Source: Orobanche coerulescens
Taxonomy: Eukaryota; Streptophyta; Magnoliopsida; Lamiales; Orobanchaceae
Direction: 5' to 3'
DNA length: 64,000 nt
Assembly: GCA_033398695.1 (NCBI GenBank)
Contig: CM065809.1
Coordinates: 178,550,501-178,614,500 of the forward strand
The notes below the pieces were generated by a model. The model searched no databases. It saw only the letters and a program-made list of their open reading frames with translations, and was not told the DNA's origin. The position numbers and the translations under genes are program-made. This document shows, piece after piece, positions 21,790 through 32,842 of the stretch; position 1 is the first letter of the stretch, and each line of letters opens with the position of its first letter.

Positions 21790-22570
21790 CTTCACAATCA
21801 CGGCCTCAAACCATTCATGCAAATACCATTCTTTTAAGTCCTGCGAGAAACACGCCTCTTCTGCCCTCTTCATGCAAAGAGAGGGCACATGTATTAGCCC
21901 TAATTTGCTCATTACACTTCAATGATATGCCACACCCCATTTTGTACCAAATTAGTCAAAAAAAAAAAAAAATGGGGTCTTTATGAAATAGAACACCGAA
22001 TGAAAATGTTGGTATTTTCACAAATTAATACTTTTTAAATGCAAATTATTCTTTTTTAGTTCATATTATCAAACTTATTTTGAATATAAAAAGTATTATA
22101 TTAAAACATCCTTTTTATATCATATATTACTCGACAAATCTCACTCTATAGGCTAACAGAATTTTCTCTCCGTCTCCACAATTATAAGTCTCAACTCGAA
22201 CAGTGTGATTAAATTTCTAAATGCGTCACTCGACCAAAATTAAAATGGATCCGTAGAAAGGGCAATAAATGAGACGAACTGTTTGCTAAGTAACTAATTC
22301 GATATCTACTTAATAAAAAATTATTTCACCTCATTTAATAACAGTCGTTAAAATAAATAAACAATTCAAATTTTGAGATATTCGATTTGTTAATTAGTTT
22401 GTTGGTGGATCCGTGAGAGGCTAATTAGAAAACTCATACAGTTTAAACTAATATTTTTATTTTATACAATCACAAATGAAATATTTTTGACATATACACG
22501 CTATCTCTAAATGGTAGACCATGTGATCTAGATTTACGAGGTAATACACTACTTTTTAAACTTCATTGTG
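21790..22570. other. AT-rich intergenic stretch
   Basis: I see no gene, RNA or bounded repeat here, only AT-rich DNA with an A run at 21959-21973. Confidence 0.4.
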
Positions 22571-22950
22571 ATAAATAATGATATTTGTCGAGGAATTTAG
22601 TTTGTCAAATTCTAAGAAAAACGATACTGGTTTAACCAATATACCCTTACTTTTCAATAAAACTAACCCACCCTATATCTCTCCTTATCTTTCGAGTTTT
22701 AGGTTATGACGTATGTATTTCGACCGCCTCGCTACTATGTATTGTTTACCTTTTGTGTTATTGTATCGTAACTTCGTATCTTATTTACCGTGTCGGAATA
22801 TTGCACACGAGGTACCAGTAAGCAGATACGATATTTGTTTTTCGTTACATTACCCGATTAATAATTGATCATTTATTATTTGTTTTTCGTTACGTTTCGT
22901 TACGTTCGTTACCAATATAGTAACATGTGAACTTTAAATAGTACACTCGG

Positions 22951-23500
22951 TAAGAAGTTACAATTTCTTACCAATATACCAGAGTGTAAACAGTGACACC
23001 CTTACAAATTCGTAGCTGGAAATAGTTACGGTTACACTAATACGAAGTCATTAATTCGTAACTTCGTACTAGTTACACTTGATAAGAAGTTACAATTTCT
23101 GACCAATATACCAAAGTGTAAATAGTGACACCCTTACTAATTCGTAGCTGGAAATAGTTACGGTTATACTAATACGAAGTCATTAATTCGTAACTTCGTA
23201 CTAGTTACACTTGGTAAGAAGTTACAATTTCTTACCAATATACCAGAGTGTAAACAGTGACACCCTTACTAATTCGTAGCTGGAAATAGTTACGGTTACA
23301 CTAATACGAAGTCATTAATTCGTAACTTGGTACTAGTTACGCTTGGTAAGAAGTTACAATTTCTTACCAATATACCAGAGTGTAAACAGTGACACCCTTA
23401 CTAATTCGTAGCTGGAAATAGTTACGGTTACACTAATACGAAGTCATTAATTCGTAACTTCGTACTAGTTACACTTGGTAAGAAGTTACAATTTCTTACT
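22951..23500. repeat. 132-bp minisatellite, four full units plus a partial
   Basis: The phrase TAAGAAGTTACAATTTCT recurs at 22951, 23083, 23215, 23347 and 23479, an exact 132-bp period. Units differ by only a few bases each. Each unit carries TTCGTAACTTCGTA and TACGAAGT subrepeats, and the surrounding region (22690-23720) is rich in the same CGTAAC/TTCGTA words, suggesting the array grew from a simpler repeat. Confidence 0.95.
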
Positions 23501-24194
23501 GTCATGTGATTTAATTCGTAACATGTATACCAAATCTCCAATACGAAAATTTCAAATCAGCATAAATGTGTTATGAAATTCGAAATTAGTAACTTCATAC
23601 TGATATGAAATGATAAAATCTTAACAGAAAATCAAGGCATAGTGATACGAAATGACAATATTTAACATGGTAACCCAGTACGAAATGAATAAATCGTACC
23701 AACTGTAAATTCGTAACCACGTATGCAAACTTGCCAAAAACTAGATCTAAAACACCAATACATACAAATCGATCTGAATCACTCCAAATATACCACGAAT
23801 CACCAGAAATCATATGAAAACTTGTAAATCATCAAAAATAAATACAAAAATAACATTATTTCAAGATAGATCTAGGATTTTTCTAGAGAGAGAAAGTTGG
23901 AGAAAGAGAAATAAAATCGAATGAGAGAGTAGGGAAGATTCGGAGCTGCTGGCGGTCGTAAGGAAGATTCAGAGTAGGGAAGATTCGGAAAGAACTGGAA
24001 CTCCGGCGAAGTCGACTCCGGAAATAGCTAGATTCCGGCGAGATATGAAGATGGTTGTGAGAGCCATGGTGGTCACCTAAGAGCATGGCCGACGACGGTG
24101 ATGGGTGGCGCAGCCATTCAATGGGAAGGGAGGAATCGAGAGAGAGGAGAGAGGAGAGAGAAGAGAGAGACGTGGGGGGTGGGGGGGGGGGAAT

Positions 24195-24736
24195 CTATGT
24201 TGCACAGGTGCGGGGGGGCGGGTGCGGGTGCGGGCAGATACGGGTGCGGGGATACGGTTTTTTGAAAATGTTAGGGTGCGATACAGCAAGGATACGTCTG
24301 TTTATTTTATATTTTATTATATATATAACACTTGTTAAATATAAAAAACAACAATTCAAATATCACCATAAAATCAATTCAAATACATAAAATAAGTTAT
24401 ACAAAAAATAATTCAAAATGGCTTTGAGCAGCGGAGCTTTCTAATGCTGTCCGTGAATACTGCTAAAGGTAAAAGTAATTACTTATTAAATGATTTACTT
24501 TTTGTATTTTAATTTATTTGATTTACTTTTAAAAATTACAAAAAAACTAAAAAAAACGGACTCGTGTATCTGGCACAGGATACGCGTATCCTGTGCTGTG
24601 ATACGCGAGTCCGATTTTTTTTTGCACGGATTCGCCACGTGGCGAATCCCGTGCGAATCCCACGCGAATCGCACCTGCACCCATGCAGTATCCGATACTG
24701 GATACTGCTCAATTTTGAAGAATCCGTGCATCATAG
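24195..24736. mobile_element. hAT MITE (542 bp)
   Basis: Termini CTATGTTGCACAGGTGCGG and CCGTGCATCATAG are inverted repeats, with the 8-bp duplication GGGGGAAT at 24187-24194 and 24737-24744. The left end has GCGGGTGCGGG repeats. The right third (24556-24680) holds several palindromes, including a 20-bp one centred on CACGTG at 24629-24648. A fragment of the same family, inverted, is at about 28590-28690. Confidence 0.82.
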
Positions 24737-25098
24737 GGGGGAATGTGAGAGACATGGGGGGAGAGAAAGAAAGAGAGAGAGAAATAGAGAGACGTGTGTG
24801 GTGGTGGGGGTAATGAGAGAGAGAGAGAGAGGGGGAGAAAGAAATAAGGGAGTGAGGGTAAATTGGTCCGAATTTGCTTTTTTTTTGCTACAATTTGTAC
24901 AAACTAAGTTACATGACAAATATTAAAATTTACTTAGTTATTTGGCTAGTTCTAAATAACTAATTTGATATATATATAAATAAAGAGAGAGAATAACTAT
25001 AACTATAAAATGTAATATACTATGCTATATACTGTGCCATATTTAGTATGAATTAACTGTGCATTGCGAGAAAAATTAATATGCATTACAATATATTG

Positions 25099-25215
25099 GC
25101 CCTGTTTGGCAATTAGCTGTTAGGTGATAGCGGTTAGCTGATTGAGTTAGCTGTTTTGACTAGCAGAGTGGGTTAGCTGTTCTAAATATGTGCAGCGAAC
25201 AATAAAAAGCGATAT
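25099..25215. repeat. Fragment of a GGCCCTGTTTGGCAAT-type MITE
   Basis: The phrase GGCCCTGTTTGGCAATTAGC with following AGCGGTTAGCTGATTGAGTTA resembles 11847 and 29876. Only one end is present, so the superfamily is not determined. Confidence 0.5.
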
Positions 25216-25310
25216 GCGTCACAATATATTATGTGTGCGGTCAATTCGTACTAAATATGCATTGGACCCACGTTTTCATTTTAAAGACCGGTTCACATTT
25301 GAACCAACAC

Positions 25311-25358
25311 CTATATATGAATTCAAACAGCAGAAAATTAAGACATAAAAATATAACA
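25311..25358 (+). promoter_or_regulatory. Core promoter and leader of the 2-ODD gene
   Basis: A TATA box (CTATATATGA, 25311-25320) lies 39 bp before the first ATG at 25359, whose context is AACAATGGC. A transcription start near 25340 is inferred. Confidence 0.6.
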
Positions 25359-26562
25359 ATGGCACCACCAACTGCAACTTCTCATAATTGATCATCCAAT
25401 ACCAATTCAATTCAGCCATTTGAGTATGATACAGGCGTTAAGGTTTTGACAGATTCTTCTAATCTCAAAGCAGTGCCTTCTAAATTTAACTACACCAATC
25501 AGCCCACCGATTTGATTTCTGATTCACTCCCTGTCGTTGATTTCTCCGCCATTACCGCGGCTGCCGATTCCGATCAACGGTCCAGAGCCCTCCATGGCCT
25601 CGCCAAAGCATGTCAAGAATGGGGTTTCTTCATTGTAAGATTAATAACAAAAGAATTGCCTAAAGCTTGGGGATTCTTTAATTAAAATTTAAATAATATT
25701 TTTCTGAAATTTTTCGTTAATATAAAAAAAGTCGCTTATTAAAAAAGAAGGATAATATTAATATGTATGGTATGTCTGAATCTATCAAGTGATAGATAAT
25801 CTAGTGAAAACGGATAACATAGCTGGAATTCGATAATCAAGTTGAAAAATCGATATTCTAGCTGAAATTTGATATTCGATAACAATTTGAATAAAAGACT
25901 TTTTTAATATTATTAATAATTGCGAGGGTATTATTTGTAATTATCTCATGCGTTTATTTTGGTGCGGATGCAGCTTGTGAACCATGGCATTGGTGAGGTA
26001 TTGATGAACGGTGTTTTCGGTGCAGTGAAGGAATTTTTCGATTTGCCGGAGAGCGAAAAGAAGCGGTACGAAGCCAAGAGTGCTTCGGATCCCATAAAGT
26101 GCGGCAATTTCACTGTCTCAACTACCTCGAATCAGACCTTCACCTTATGGAGGGATTACCTAAAGCTCTATGTCCACCCTGAATTTCACTGCCCCCCTCA
26201 GCCCCACGCCTTAAGGTATTTTTTTTTTCTTTTTTTTTTTCTAGCATGAAATGGAACTATTGGATAAACGGAATATCTTGATCATGTGCGATGTTATTTT
26301 GAGAATCGGTTGTCAAATCGTTTCTTGGATCGTCGATCTCACATCGGTAAATGCAGATGCTGCCATCAATATATATAAAAGTTGTTGTCAATTAATTTTT
26401 AAATAGAACTACAAATTTTAAAATGGTATTAAAACAGACTTTCTACATTTGCGTCTCCAGCATCCAATGATAGTCTAGCTATGCACTACTCGCCCTAGCC
26501 AAATGGTGGCAGAGCAACCGCACTAAGTCCACTAGAGTCCCCAAAACAGAAAAATTACATCT

Positions 26563-26601
<39 letters not shown>

Positions 26602-26913
26602 GTGCGTTATATGCAGTATCAATATTAGATACAGTACTTTATGATACTAATTAATGCATGAGTTTGTACTAATTATGCATGAAATATATGCATTTCGTGC
26701 ATCAAAATTTCAATGCATTAAAATATGCAATATATGCATCAAAATATCGATGCATTAAAATATTAGATTATATGCATTAATTTTTTGTGAGAATTAATGC
26801 ATTGAAATTTTGATGCACGAAATGCATATATTTTATGCATAATTAGTACAAAACTCATTCATAAATTAGTACTGTAAAATACTGCATCTAATATTGGTAC
26901 TACATAGAACACG

Positions 26914-26949
<36 letters not shown>

Positions 26950-29900
26950 GAATTAATTTTTTAATACCAAACCATAAAATTGATAAGTTATATATCCTCA
27001 TTCATAAGAGTGTAAGTTATTGATACCATTTTGCTTAAAAAGACTAAAATGTCATCCAAAAAGGTGTTGATGTTGACTTTCCTTTTTTACCTTTTAGTGA
27101 TAGATTTAAGGGTATTAATGTCTGTTGGTATCAAAAACTTATACTCTTATGAATGAGGATATATAACTTGTTACTTTTATGGTTTGGTATATATATATAT
27201 ATATATGAGTGGGTTCACGTGAAAATAGAATTCAAGTTAAGAAATAAGAATGAATTTCATCCATAGATCTTGGTAAATGGATGACCTAGATTTATTCTCA
27301 GAAAAATTTTATGCATATAATGCAATATTTTAATGTATCGATATTTTGATGCATATAATGCATATTTTAATATATTGCAATTTTGATGCACGAAATGTAT
27401 ATATTTCATGCATAATTAGTACAAAACTCATGCATATTCGCAATTCACAGGATAAGAATCATTCCCATTTGATCATTCTCTCTATATATAAGTGTTATAC
27501 ATATATAATCAGTATAAATCCTCTTTTATTATACAATTGATGATTGAATGTCCTATTTTTGTACGTTACTATGGCAAGTGAATTTTTCATACTCCAGCCA
27601 GTGGTGGTTATAATTTGATTGGAGCCAGACTTTTTTTTTCGCACTAGGCCTACAAAACCTCAGGACCGGCCCTGTATCCCAATAAAAAAGTTACGAGAAG
27701 GACTCTATCCAATGATTGGCACACTGTATACTCGCACACAACACTTGTCTTGACCAAAAAAAACTTCATAGATTCTAATTTTCAGCTACCAGCCATCAAC
27801 AATCAACACTATATTGTTATTAATTATCATTATTATATTAATCACATTCATTTACATTAGCTAATTTTCCAACTACCAGCCATTAACTTCAGACCATTTA
27901 CATGTGTGTTCATTGCAGGGAAGTTCTGCTGGAATACACGGACCAAACCCGAAAATTAGCTAAGGAATTAGTGGAAGCAGTGTCCGAAACACTGGAATTG
28001 GACAAACACTATGTGGACGAAGTTTTGGAGTTGGATTCGAGTTTTCAAATGTTTGCTGCAAATCTGTATCCACCCTGTCCTGAACCTGATCAAGCTATTG
28101 GTATCCCACCACATACTGATCCGGGTCTCTTCACATTTCTCATACACAACGGCGTTGCTGGTCTGCAAATCGAACACGACGGCCAGTGGTTTGAATCCGA
28201 TTCGCCACAGAATTCAATTTTGGTTAACGCTGGTGACCAGCTTCAGGTAACTAAATAGTACTCCAACATGTCCTATTGAAAAATCTAAAATTTATGAAAA
28301 ATTATACTGTGCAACGTGACGCATCGTGCATGGTATATCAATTTTGATTATGTTGTATTTTCAATGTGATTATGTGATACATCAGTTGTGATACACCAAA
28401 CATCATTATTTCTCACTCAATGGCGCAGCTATGTAGGGGGGGGGACGCCCCCAAAATTTTTTTTGCGATGTAGGGGGTATATAGTTTTCGTGTAGAAAAA
28501 TTTTGGTACATTTAATGAAACTCTTCACTCTTGCGTTCTAATGTTTTTTTGGTACATCTAATATATATATATATATATAATATTTTTATATATGCCGTAT
28601 CCCCCGCACCCGAATCCCCATATTTTCAAATTTAGCGAATCACCGTATCCCCGTACTACGCACCCGCACCCGCACCCCGCACCTGTGCTTCTTAGCTATT
28701 CAGTAAAGTGTCAGTTACTTAAGGAAATATAAGAGCGATGATAATAGCTATATGAGTAGGGCTGTAAACGAATCAAACTATACCTAACCTCACTATGTTT
28801 GAGTATGCATTTGAAAGTGTCGAATCTTAGGTTCGAACACGTTTGAAAATATCGAACCTTAGAATTTAACATTTGAGTATACGATTGAAAGATCGAGCTG
28901 AATTATGCGAATCGGATCGAACCGTTTGAGTAGAACTCTAAAAACCTTTACGAGAGATTGAATCCAAAGGATGAGAACGGATGAGAGAGGAAAAATGAGA
29001 TAAAATAGCCCAAGGGAAGTATAATCTTATAAATCCACGCCTATAATTAATGGACAAAAGTCAGTTTATAGCGAGCTGAACTATTTCGCACCGTTTGCAA
29101 ATCGGACCGAACTCCCTATTTTAATGTTTGAGTTTGAAGTTTGCATCATCGAATCGAGCCTCGAGCCGGACTTTTTCGAGCCGAATAATGAGTCGAATCG
29201 AACTTCAATGTTCACTCACAACCCTATATATGAGTGATGTCAGTTGACTCGAAGTAGTATGTTTACTCTTTATGATTCATACGAGATAGCTAGCCTGGGC
29301 TATGCTAAGGTTTTTTACTTTACAACATACGAGGATATTCTTTATTTATGTGCAAGTGTATTATATGTTAATTTTTTTTTTTTTTTTGGGATAAGCATTT
29401 GTGATAATCTGTACAATATTGTTACTTATAGAGTTCATTGTGCAAGTATAATGGGATAATGTTAGTTGGACTTTTCTAAGGTCAAACAGTCTCCTGTCTG
29501 ATTTCAGATAATTTTTTTATTAGATTTTAATGACTACTAAAATTTTATTGATTGATCGTTCTTTGGACAATAGCGTTACACAATATTATTGTAAAATCGC
29601 ATTCACTAATTAGAATGTTGATAAATTGGATCATATGATAGGTTTCTATCTATACAATGGCTATCAGACTGCATTAATTTAGAATCACTCTAAATTACTC
29701 TTACAATTTTTTCCCTGGAATATATCAAAATAATTTGTAAATGCTTGACCTTTCGTATCTTAATACGAAAATAAGAGATAAAATAAAGCAATTTTTTTCT
29801 TTTAAATACTTCTGACGTCATGCAGCATGATTACGCCGTCTAAACGTAGAAAATCCAATGTCAAAATATATAGGCCCTGTTTGCCAATTAGCGGTTAGCT

Positions 29901-31102
29901 TAGTGGATTGAATTAGCTATTTTGACTAGCTGTTTGGTTAGCCGTTTGTATAAAAGTGTTTGGTAAATAATTGTGGGTGGTCAGCTATTTCAATATGTAA
30001 ATGACGTAGGAGATAACATGGCACTTTCAGGCGACGACGGCGCATGTTAGTTAAACAATAGTTAACGTGCGCCCACTGATTTCCATGGCGAAAGGCGGTA
30101 GGCGTGGTAAAGGCATACCAAGGAAAACAACAAATCTGATGGGAAATCGGTGAATCTGAGCTTAGGGACGACAAGCGAGGTACAAAATAGTTCAGTTGGG
30201 GAGAAAATTTTTGGTAAATTCGGTTTCGACCCCCCATTTTAATTGTGATTTTTTTTTATACATTAAGCAATAAAATTGATCCATTACATTTTATATAAGT
30301 CCATCTACCCAAACTAAAATCCATTAACAAACCAAATCCCAAACTAAAATCCATTACTTAGCCCATTAAAAAATGGTATTTAATAGTATTTAATTTTGAC
30401 TGGAATAATAGTACGTTTTTTTTATAGTATTTAATAGTATTTAATTTTTGACTGGAATAATAGTATTTAATAGTACATTTTTTTTATAATAATAATATTT
30501 AATTTTTGACCCGACCCGAATCGAATCACCGACCTGAACATATTACCCGAAAAATAGCGTGAGGAAAAAAAAATTTAGATCCCGACCCGATCCCCACTGA
30601 AAATTTTCTAGCTTCGCCACTGTTCTCACTTTAATTATGTGATACACCAGTTGTGATTATATTGTATTTTCAATGTGATTATGTTATATAATAGTTGTGA
30701 TTATGCTAATAGCCATAACTGGTGTGTATCTTGCATCGTGCATCATGTCGCGGGATATACCAACTCAAAATTATGGTCTGATGCATCAGAAAGAAGGACG
30801 ACGACCTTCATTCACAATCTTGGTCTTTTATTTTCATTGATCTGCAGATTTTTACCAACGGGAGAATTAAGAGCGTGAAGCATAGAGCCGTCGTGAATAG
30901 CGAAAGGGAGAGAATTTCTATCGTCGTCGCCAATGGTCCATCCGGCGAGGCCATCGTGGGACCAGTCGGGCAGCTCGTGGAGAGGGATGGCCGTGCGTTG
31001 TATCGCCCCATGAAATATATCGAATACGTGGAGTCGCAGCTGACAAAAAGTCGGGTCGACGGCAAACCCATTTTGGAACAGATGATGATCGAGGAGGACT
31101 AA
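25359..31102 (+). CDS. 2-oxoglutarate/Fe(II)-dependent dioxygenase (DOXC class), four exons, early in-frame stop
   Basis: This gene encodes a soluble plant 2-ODD, an enzyme class that oxidises specialised metabolites or hormones; the substrate cannot be told. Exons are 25359-25634, 25974-26215, 27919-28246 and 30848-31102. All introns are GT-AG, and the joined length is 1,101 nt (367 codons), in frame throughout. The DIOX_N domain lies in exons 1-2 (LPVVDFSAI, EWGFFI-LVNHGI, FFDLPESEKKRY). The catalytic jelly roll lies in exons 3-4, with His238 and Asp240 of PPHTDPGL, His294 of VKHRAVVNS, and the 2OG-binding Arg304-x-Ser306. Codon 11 is TGA (25389-25391), in the same frame as both the ATG and the domains, and no other in-frame ATG precedes exon 2. 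The gene is therefore a recent pseudogene, an allele with a nonsense change, or a sequence error. Introns 2 and 3 are filled with MITEs and a 2.2-kb hAT. Confidence 0.85.
26599..26915. mobile_element. Foldback MITE inserted in a (TA)n run, intron 2
   Basis: The two halves are inverted copies: GTACTAATTATGCATGAAAT on the left and ATTTTATGCATAATTAGTAC on the right, with AATGCATTGAAATTTTGATG near the centre. Both edges abut (TA)n (26574-26598 and 26916-26945), so the target duplication is hidden in the microsatellite. Confidence 0.75.
26965..27189. mobile_element. Second foldback MITE next to (TA)n, intron 2
   Basis: Inverted arms TACCAAACCATAAAATTGAT and (right, read forward) ACTTTTATGGTTTGGTA, with CATTCATAAGAGTGTAAG and CTTATACTCTTATGAATG further in. 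It lies between (TA)n runs at 26916-26945 and 27188-27206. Confidence 0.75.
27207..27482. mobile_element. Third MITE-like unit next to (TA)n, intron 2
   Basis: It starts GAGTGGGTTCACGTGAAAAT after a (TA)n run and ends near CATTCTCTCTATATATA. The ends are only weakly inverted. Its interior shares TTTTGATGCACGAAATG and GCATAATTAGTACAAAACTC with the first unit. Confidence 0.5.
28757..29226. mobile_element. hAT MITE (470 bp) nested in the intron-3 element
   Basis: Termini TAGGGCTGTAAACGAATC and CTCACAACCCTA with a perfect 8-bp duplication TATATGAG (28749-28756 and 29227-29234). Subterminal repeats such as TCGAACC and TCGAGCC resemble the family at 46677-47298. Confidence 0.9.
29876..30000. repeat. 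Fragment of a CCCTGTTTGCCAATTAGCGG-type MITE
   Basis: One end only, of the family also seen at 11847 and 25099. It lies inside the intron-3 hAT. Confidence 0.45.
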
Positions 31103-32615
31103 TGCACATAATTAGACGAACAAGTTATTCCCGTCGAAAAAAAAAAAGTTTGATATTGGCAATGTTTTATAATAAAATGCTACTATAGTTTATGTTCAGT
31201 TGTGCACATTTTACGCAGCTTTAATTGCATTAGATGGGAATGGTAAATTTTCAATTTTACTGTTGATTTACAGTCTGCAATGGATTCAATATAATTGGAT
31301 AAAGTTATTGAACTAAGGAAGACAAGAGGGTGCAGTGATGCCCCTAAATTTTTATTTAAAACATATACATATAAATTCATAAATTTTTATGTATATTTAA
31401 TAATATTTGAAATTTCGCCCCCTCAAGTATATATTTGCTATTATTCGCTCCCTTAAATTATACAATCCACTAAAATCACTCTGAAATTTCTAGCCCCATC
31501 TCTGATTGGACGCTCAATTGAAATGAATTATTCACTTCTTCTCACTTGAACTGTCATAAAAATAATTTTATCCTAATAAAAGAATATTTCTAATTTTTTT
31601 ACGTCCATATTTATATAATATCTGGATTGATCTCGTCGCGAAACATGTCTTTTGAAATTAATTTTTCAAATAAAAATATACTAAAAAATGAAAAATCCTA
31701 AAAAAACTAAAAGAATTAAATATTAAGTAAAATTCTAGAAACTGGAAATGAACTCTAGAAACTTAAAAAGAGATAAAAAAAACTAATTACCCTACAAATA
31801 TATAAATAACTAAAAATAAAAAAACTGAAAAACACTTGGAAAATAAATAAAAGAATTCAAAAAATAACAACTAAAAACTTGAAATTTGAGCTTCATTTCA
31901 CACTATAAGACAAAATTGGTGGTAATCTCATCCAATTATTTGTCATGTATCAAAGAATGCTTACACAAAAATAGAAATATATATAAAATCCAACTTTTTT
32001 TTTTTTCGTAATATTACATATTGTATTTATAGTTCATTACAAATGCAGCAACAAATTCATACACAATATTTTTGTAGCAATGATTCATCATATATCTGCC
32101 ATGAATCACCGAAGAGAAGAAGAGATGTGCAAGAAAGAGGAAGTTCAAAGACGAGAAAATTGTACAAGGAGTCGAGCTGGATCAAGTAATTATTAGCTTC
32201 TTCGAATTTTATTTTTTCATCTCATCTTGTTATCGTTTTTTGAATGTACTCGGAATTAGTATGTCTATGTATTGTTTCTTTAACATTTCCGGCTAAACCC
32301 TTAGGTTCCAAGATACGGGATTAAATTTTTATGATGGTTTCTGAATAACTAATTGTTTCCGCTTGTATTTTTTATGCCTTATTTAGGTATCTTGTTTTAA
32401 TTTATGTTTGCCATGTGATCTATGATATTACATACTACCTCCATCTTATTTTATTATATTTATTTTCATCATTTTTTTTCTCTTATAAGATATTGGAATG
32501 AGTATATAAAATGAGACAGAAGAAATATTAGATAATTTGTCCAAGAGATGGTTTTATGAAGACATAGAAGTCCCGTTCTTTTGAACTAAAATGTCAACGC
32601 AGCAGACAACAAAAA
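31103..32615. other. Intergenic stretch between the 2-ODD gene and tRNA-Leu
   Basis: The first 250 bp is presumably the 3' untranslated part of the dioxygenase. The remainder is AT-rich, with no gene or bounded repeat that I can support. Confidence 0.4.
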
Positions 32616-32699
32616 GTCAGGATGGCCGAGTGGTCGAAGGCGCCAGACTCAAGTTCTGGTCTTCGTAAGAGGGCGTGGGTTCAAATCCCACTTCTGACA
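32616..32699 (+). tRNA. trnL-CAA: tRNA-Leu(CAA), nuclear
   Basis: This 84-nt gene folds as a class II tRNA. The acceptor arm GTCAGGA pairs with TTCTGAC (one G-T). The D arm contains the A box TGGCCGAGTGG. The anticodon arm CCAGA-CTCAAGT-TCTGG puts CAA at 32650-32652. A long variable arm with TCTT/AGAG follows, and the T arm contains GGTTCAAATCC (B box), with A as discriminator. No intron is present. An A-rich CAACAAAAA upstream and a T run at 32700-32709 fit pol III initiation and termination. It lies 144 bp before the PPR start codon, on the same strand. Confidence 0.97.
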
Positions 32700-32709
32700 T
32701 TTTTTTTTT
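32700..32709 (+). terminator. Pol III T-run terminator of tRNA-Leu
   Basis: Ten consecutive T immediately follow the tRNA discriminator base. Confidence 0.85.
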
Positions 32710-32842
32710 AAAAAAAAATAATTATTAATTTTTCTCTCAGGAAAAAAAGAAAAGGAAGAAGAAAATCTGAAATACCACTTGTTTTTCAGTTAAACTTACT
32801 TGCTATTACCAGGCCTAACACCTGGGAAGAAACCCAGCTACA

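Larger units (their letters stand above)
22571..24935. mobile_element. Candidate larger Mutator-like element
   Basis: The sequence near 22580-22650 (ATATTTGTCGAGGAATTTAG, TTTGTCAAATTCTAAGAAAA, ACCAATATACCCTTAC) is matched in inverted orientation at about 24855-24925 at roughly 70% over 75 bp. Between them lie a CGTAAC-rich region with a 132-bp minisatellite, a GC-richer stretch at 23880-24185, and a later hAT insertion. I could not find a convincing 9-bp target duplication, so the boundaries are approximate and the call is an inference. Confidence 0.35.
28418..30622. mobile_element. 2.2-kb hAT-like element in intron 3
   Basis: Left end CAATGGCGCAGCTA and right end TAGCTTCGCCACTG are inverted repeats, with a perfect 8-bp duplication TTCTCACT at 28410-28417 and 30623-30630. 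It contains a smaller hAT (28757-29226), a fragment of another hAT family (28590-28690) and a MITE end (29876). No transposase coding was found, so it is nonautonomous and enlarged by later insertions. Confidence 0.75.

Noticed and set aside
22951..23500. Regular repeats resembling a CRISPR array
   Set aside because: The 132-bp units are contiguous with no unique spacers, and the host is a plant nuclear genome.
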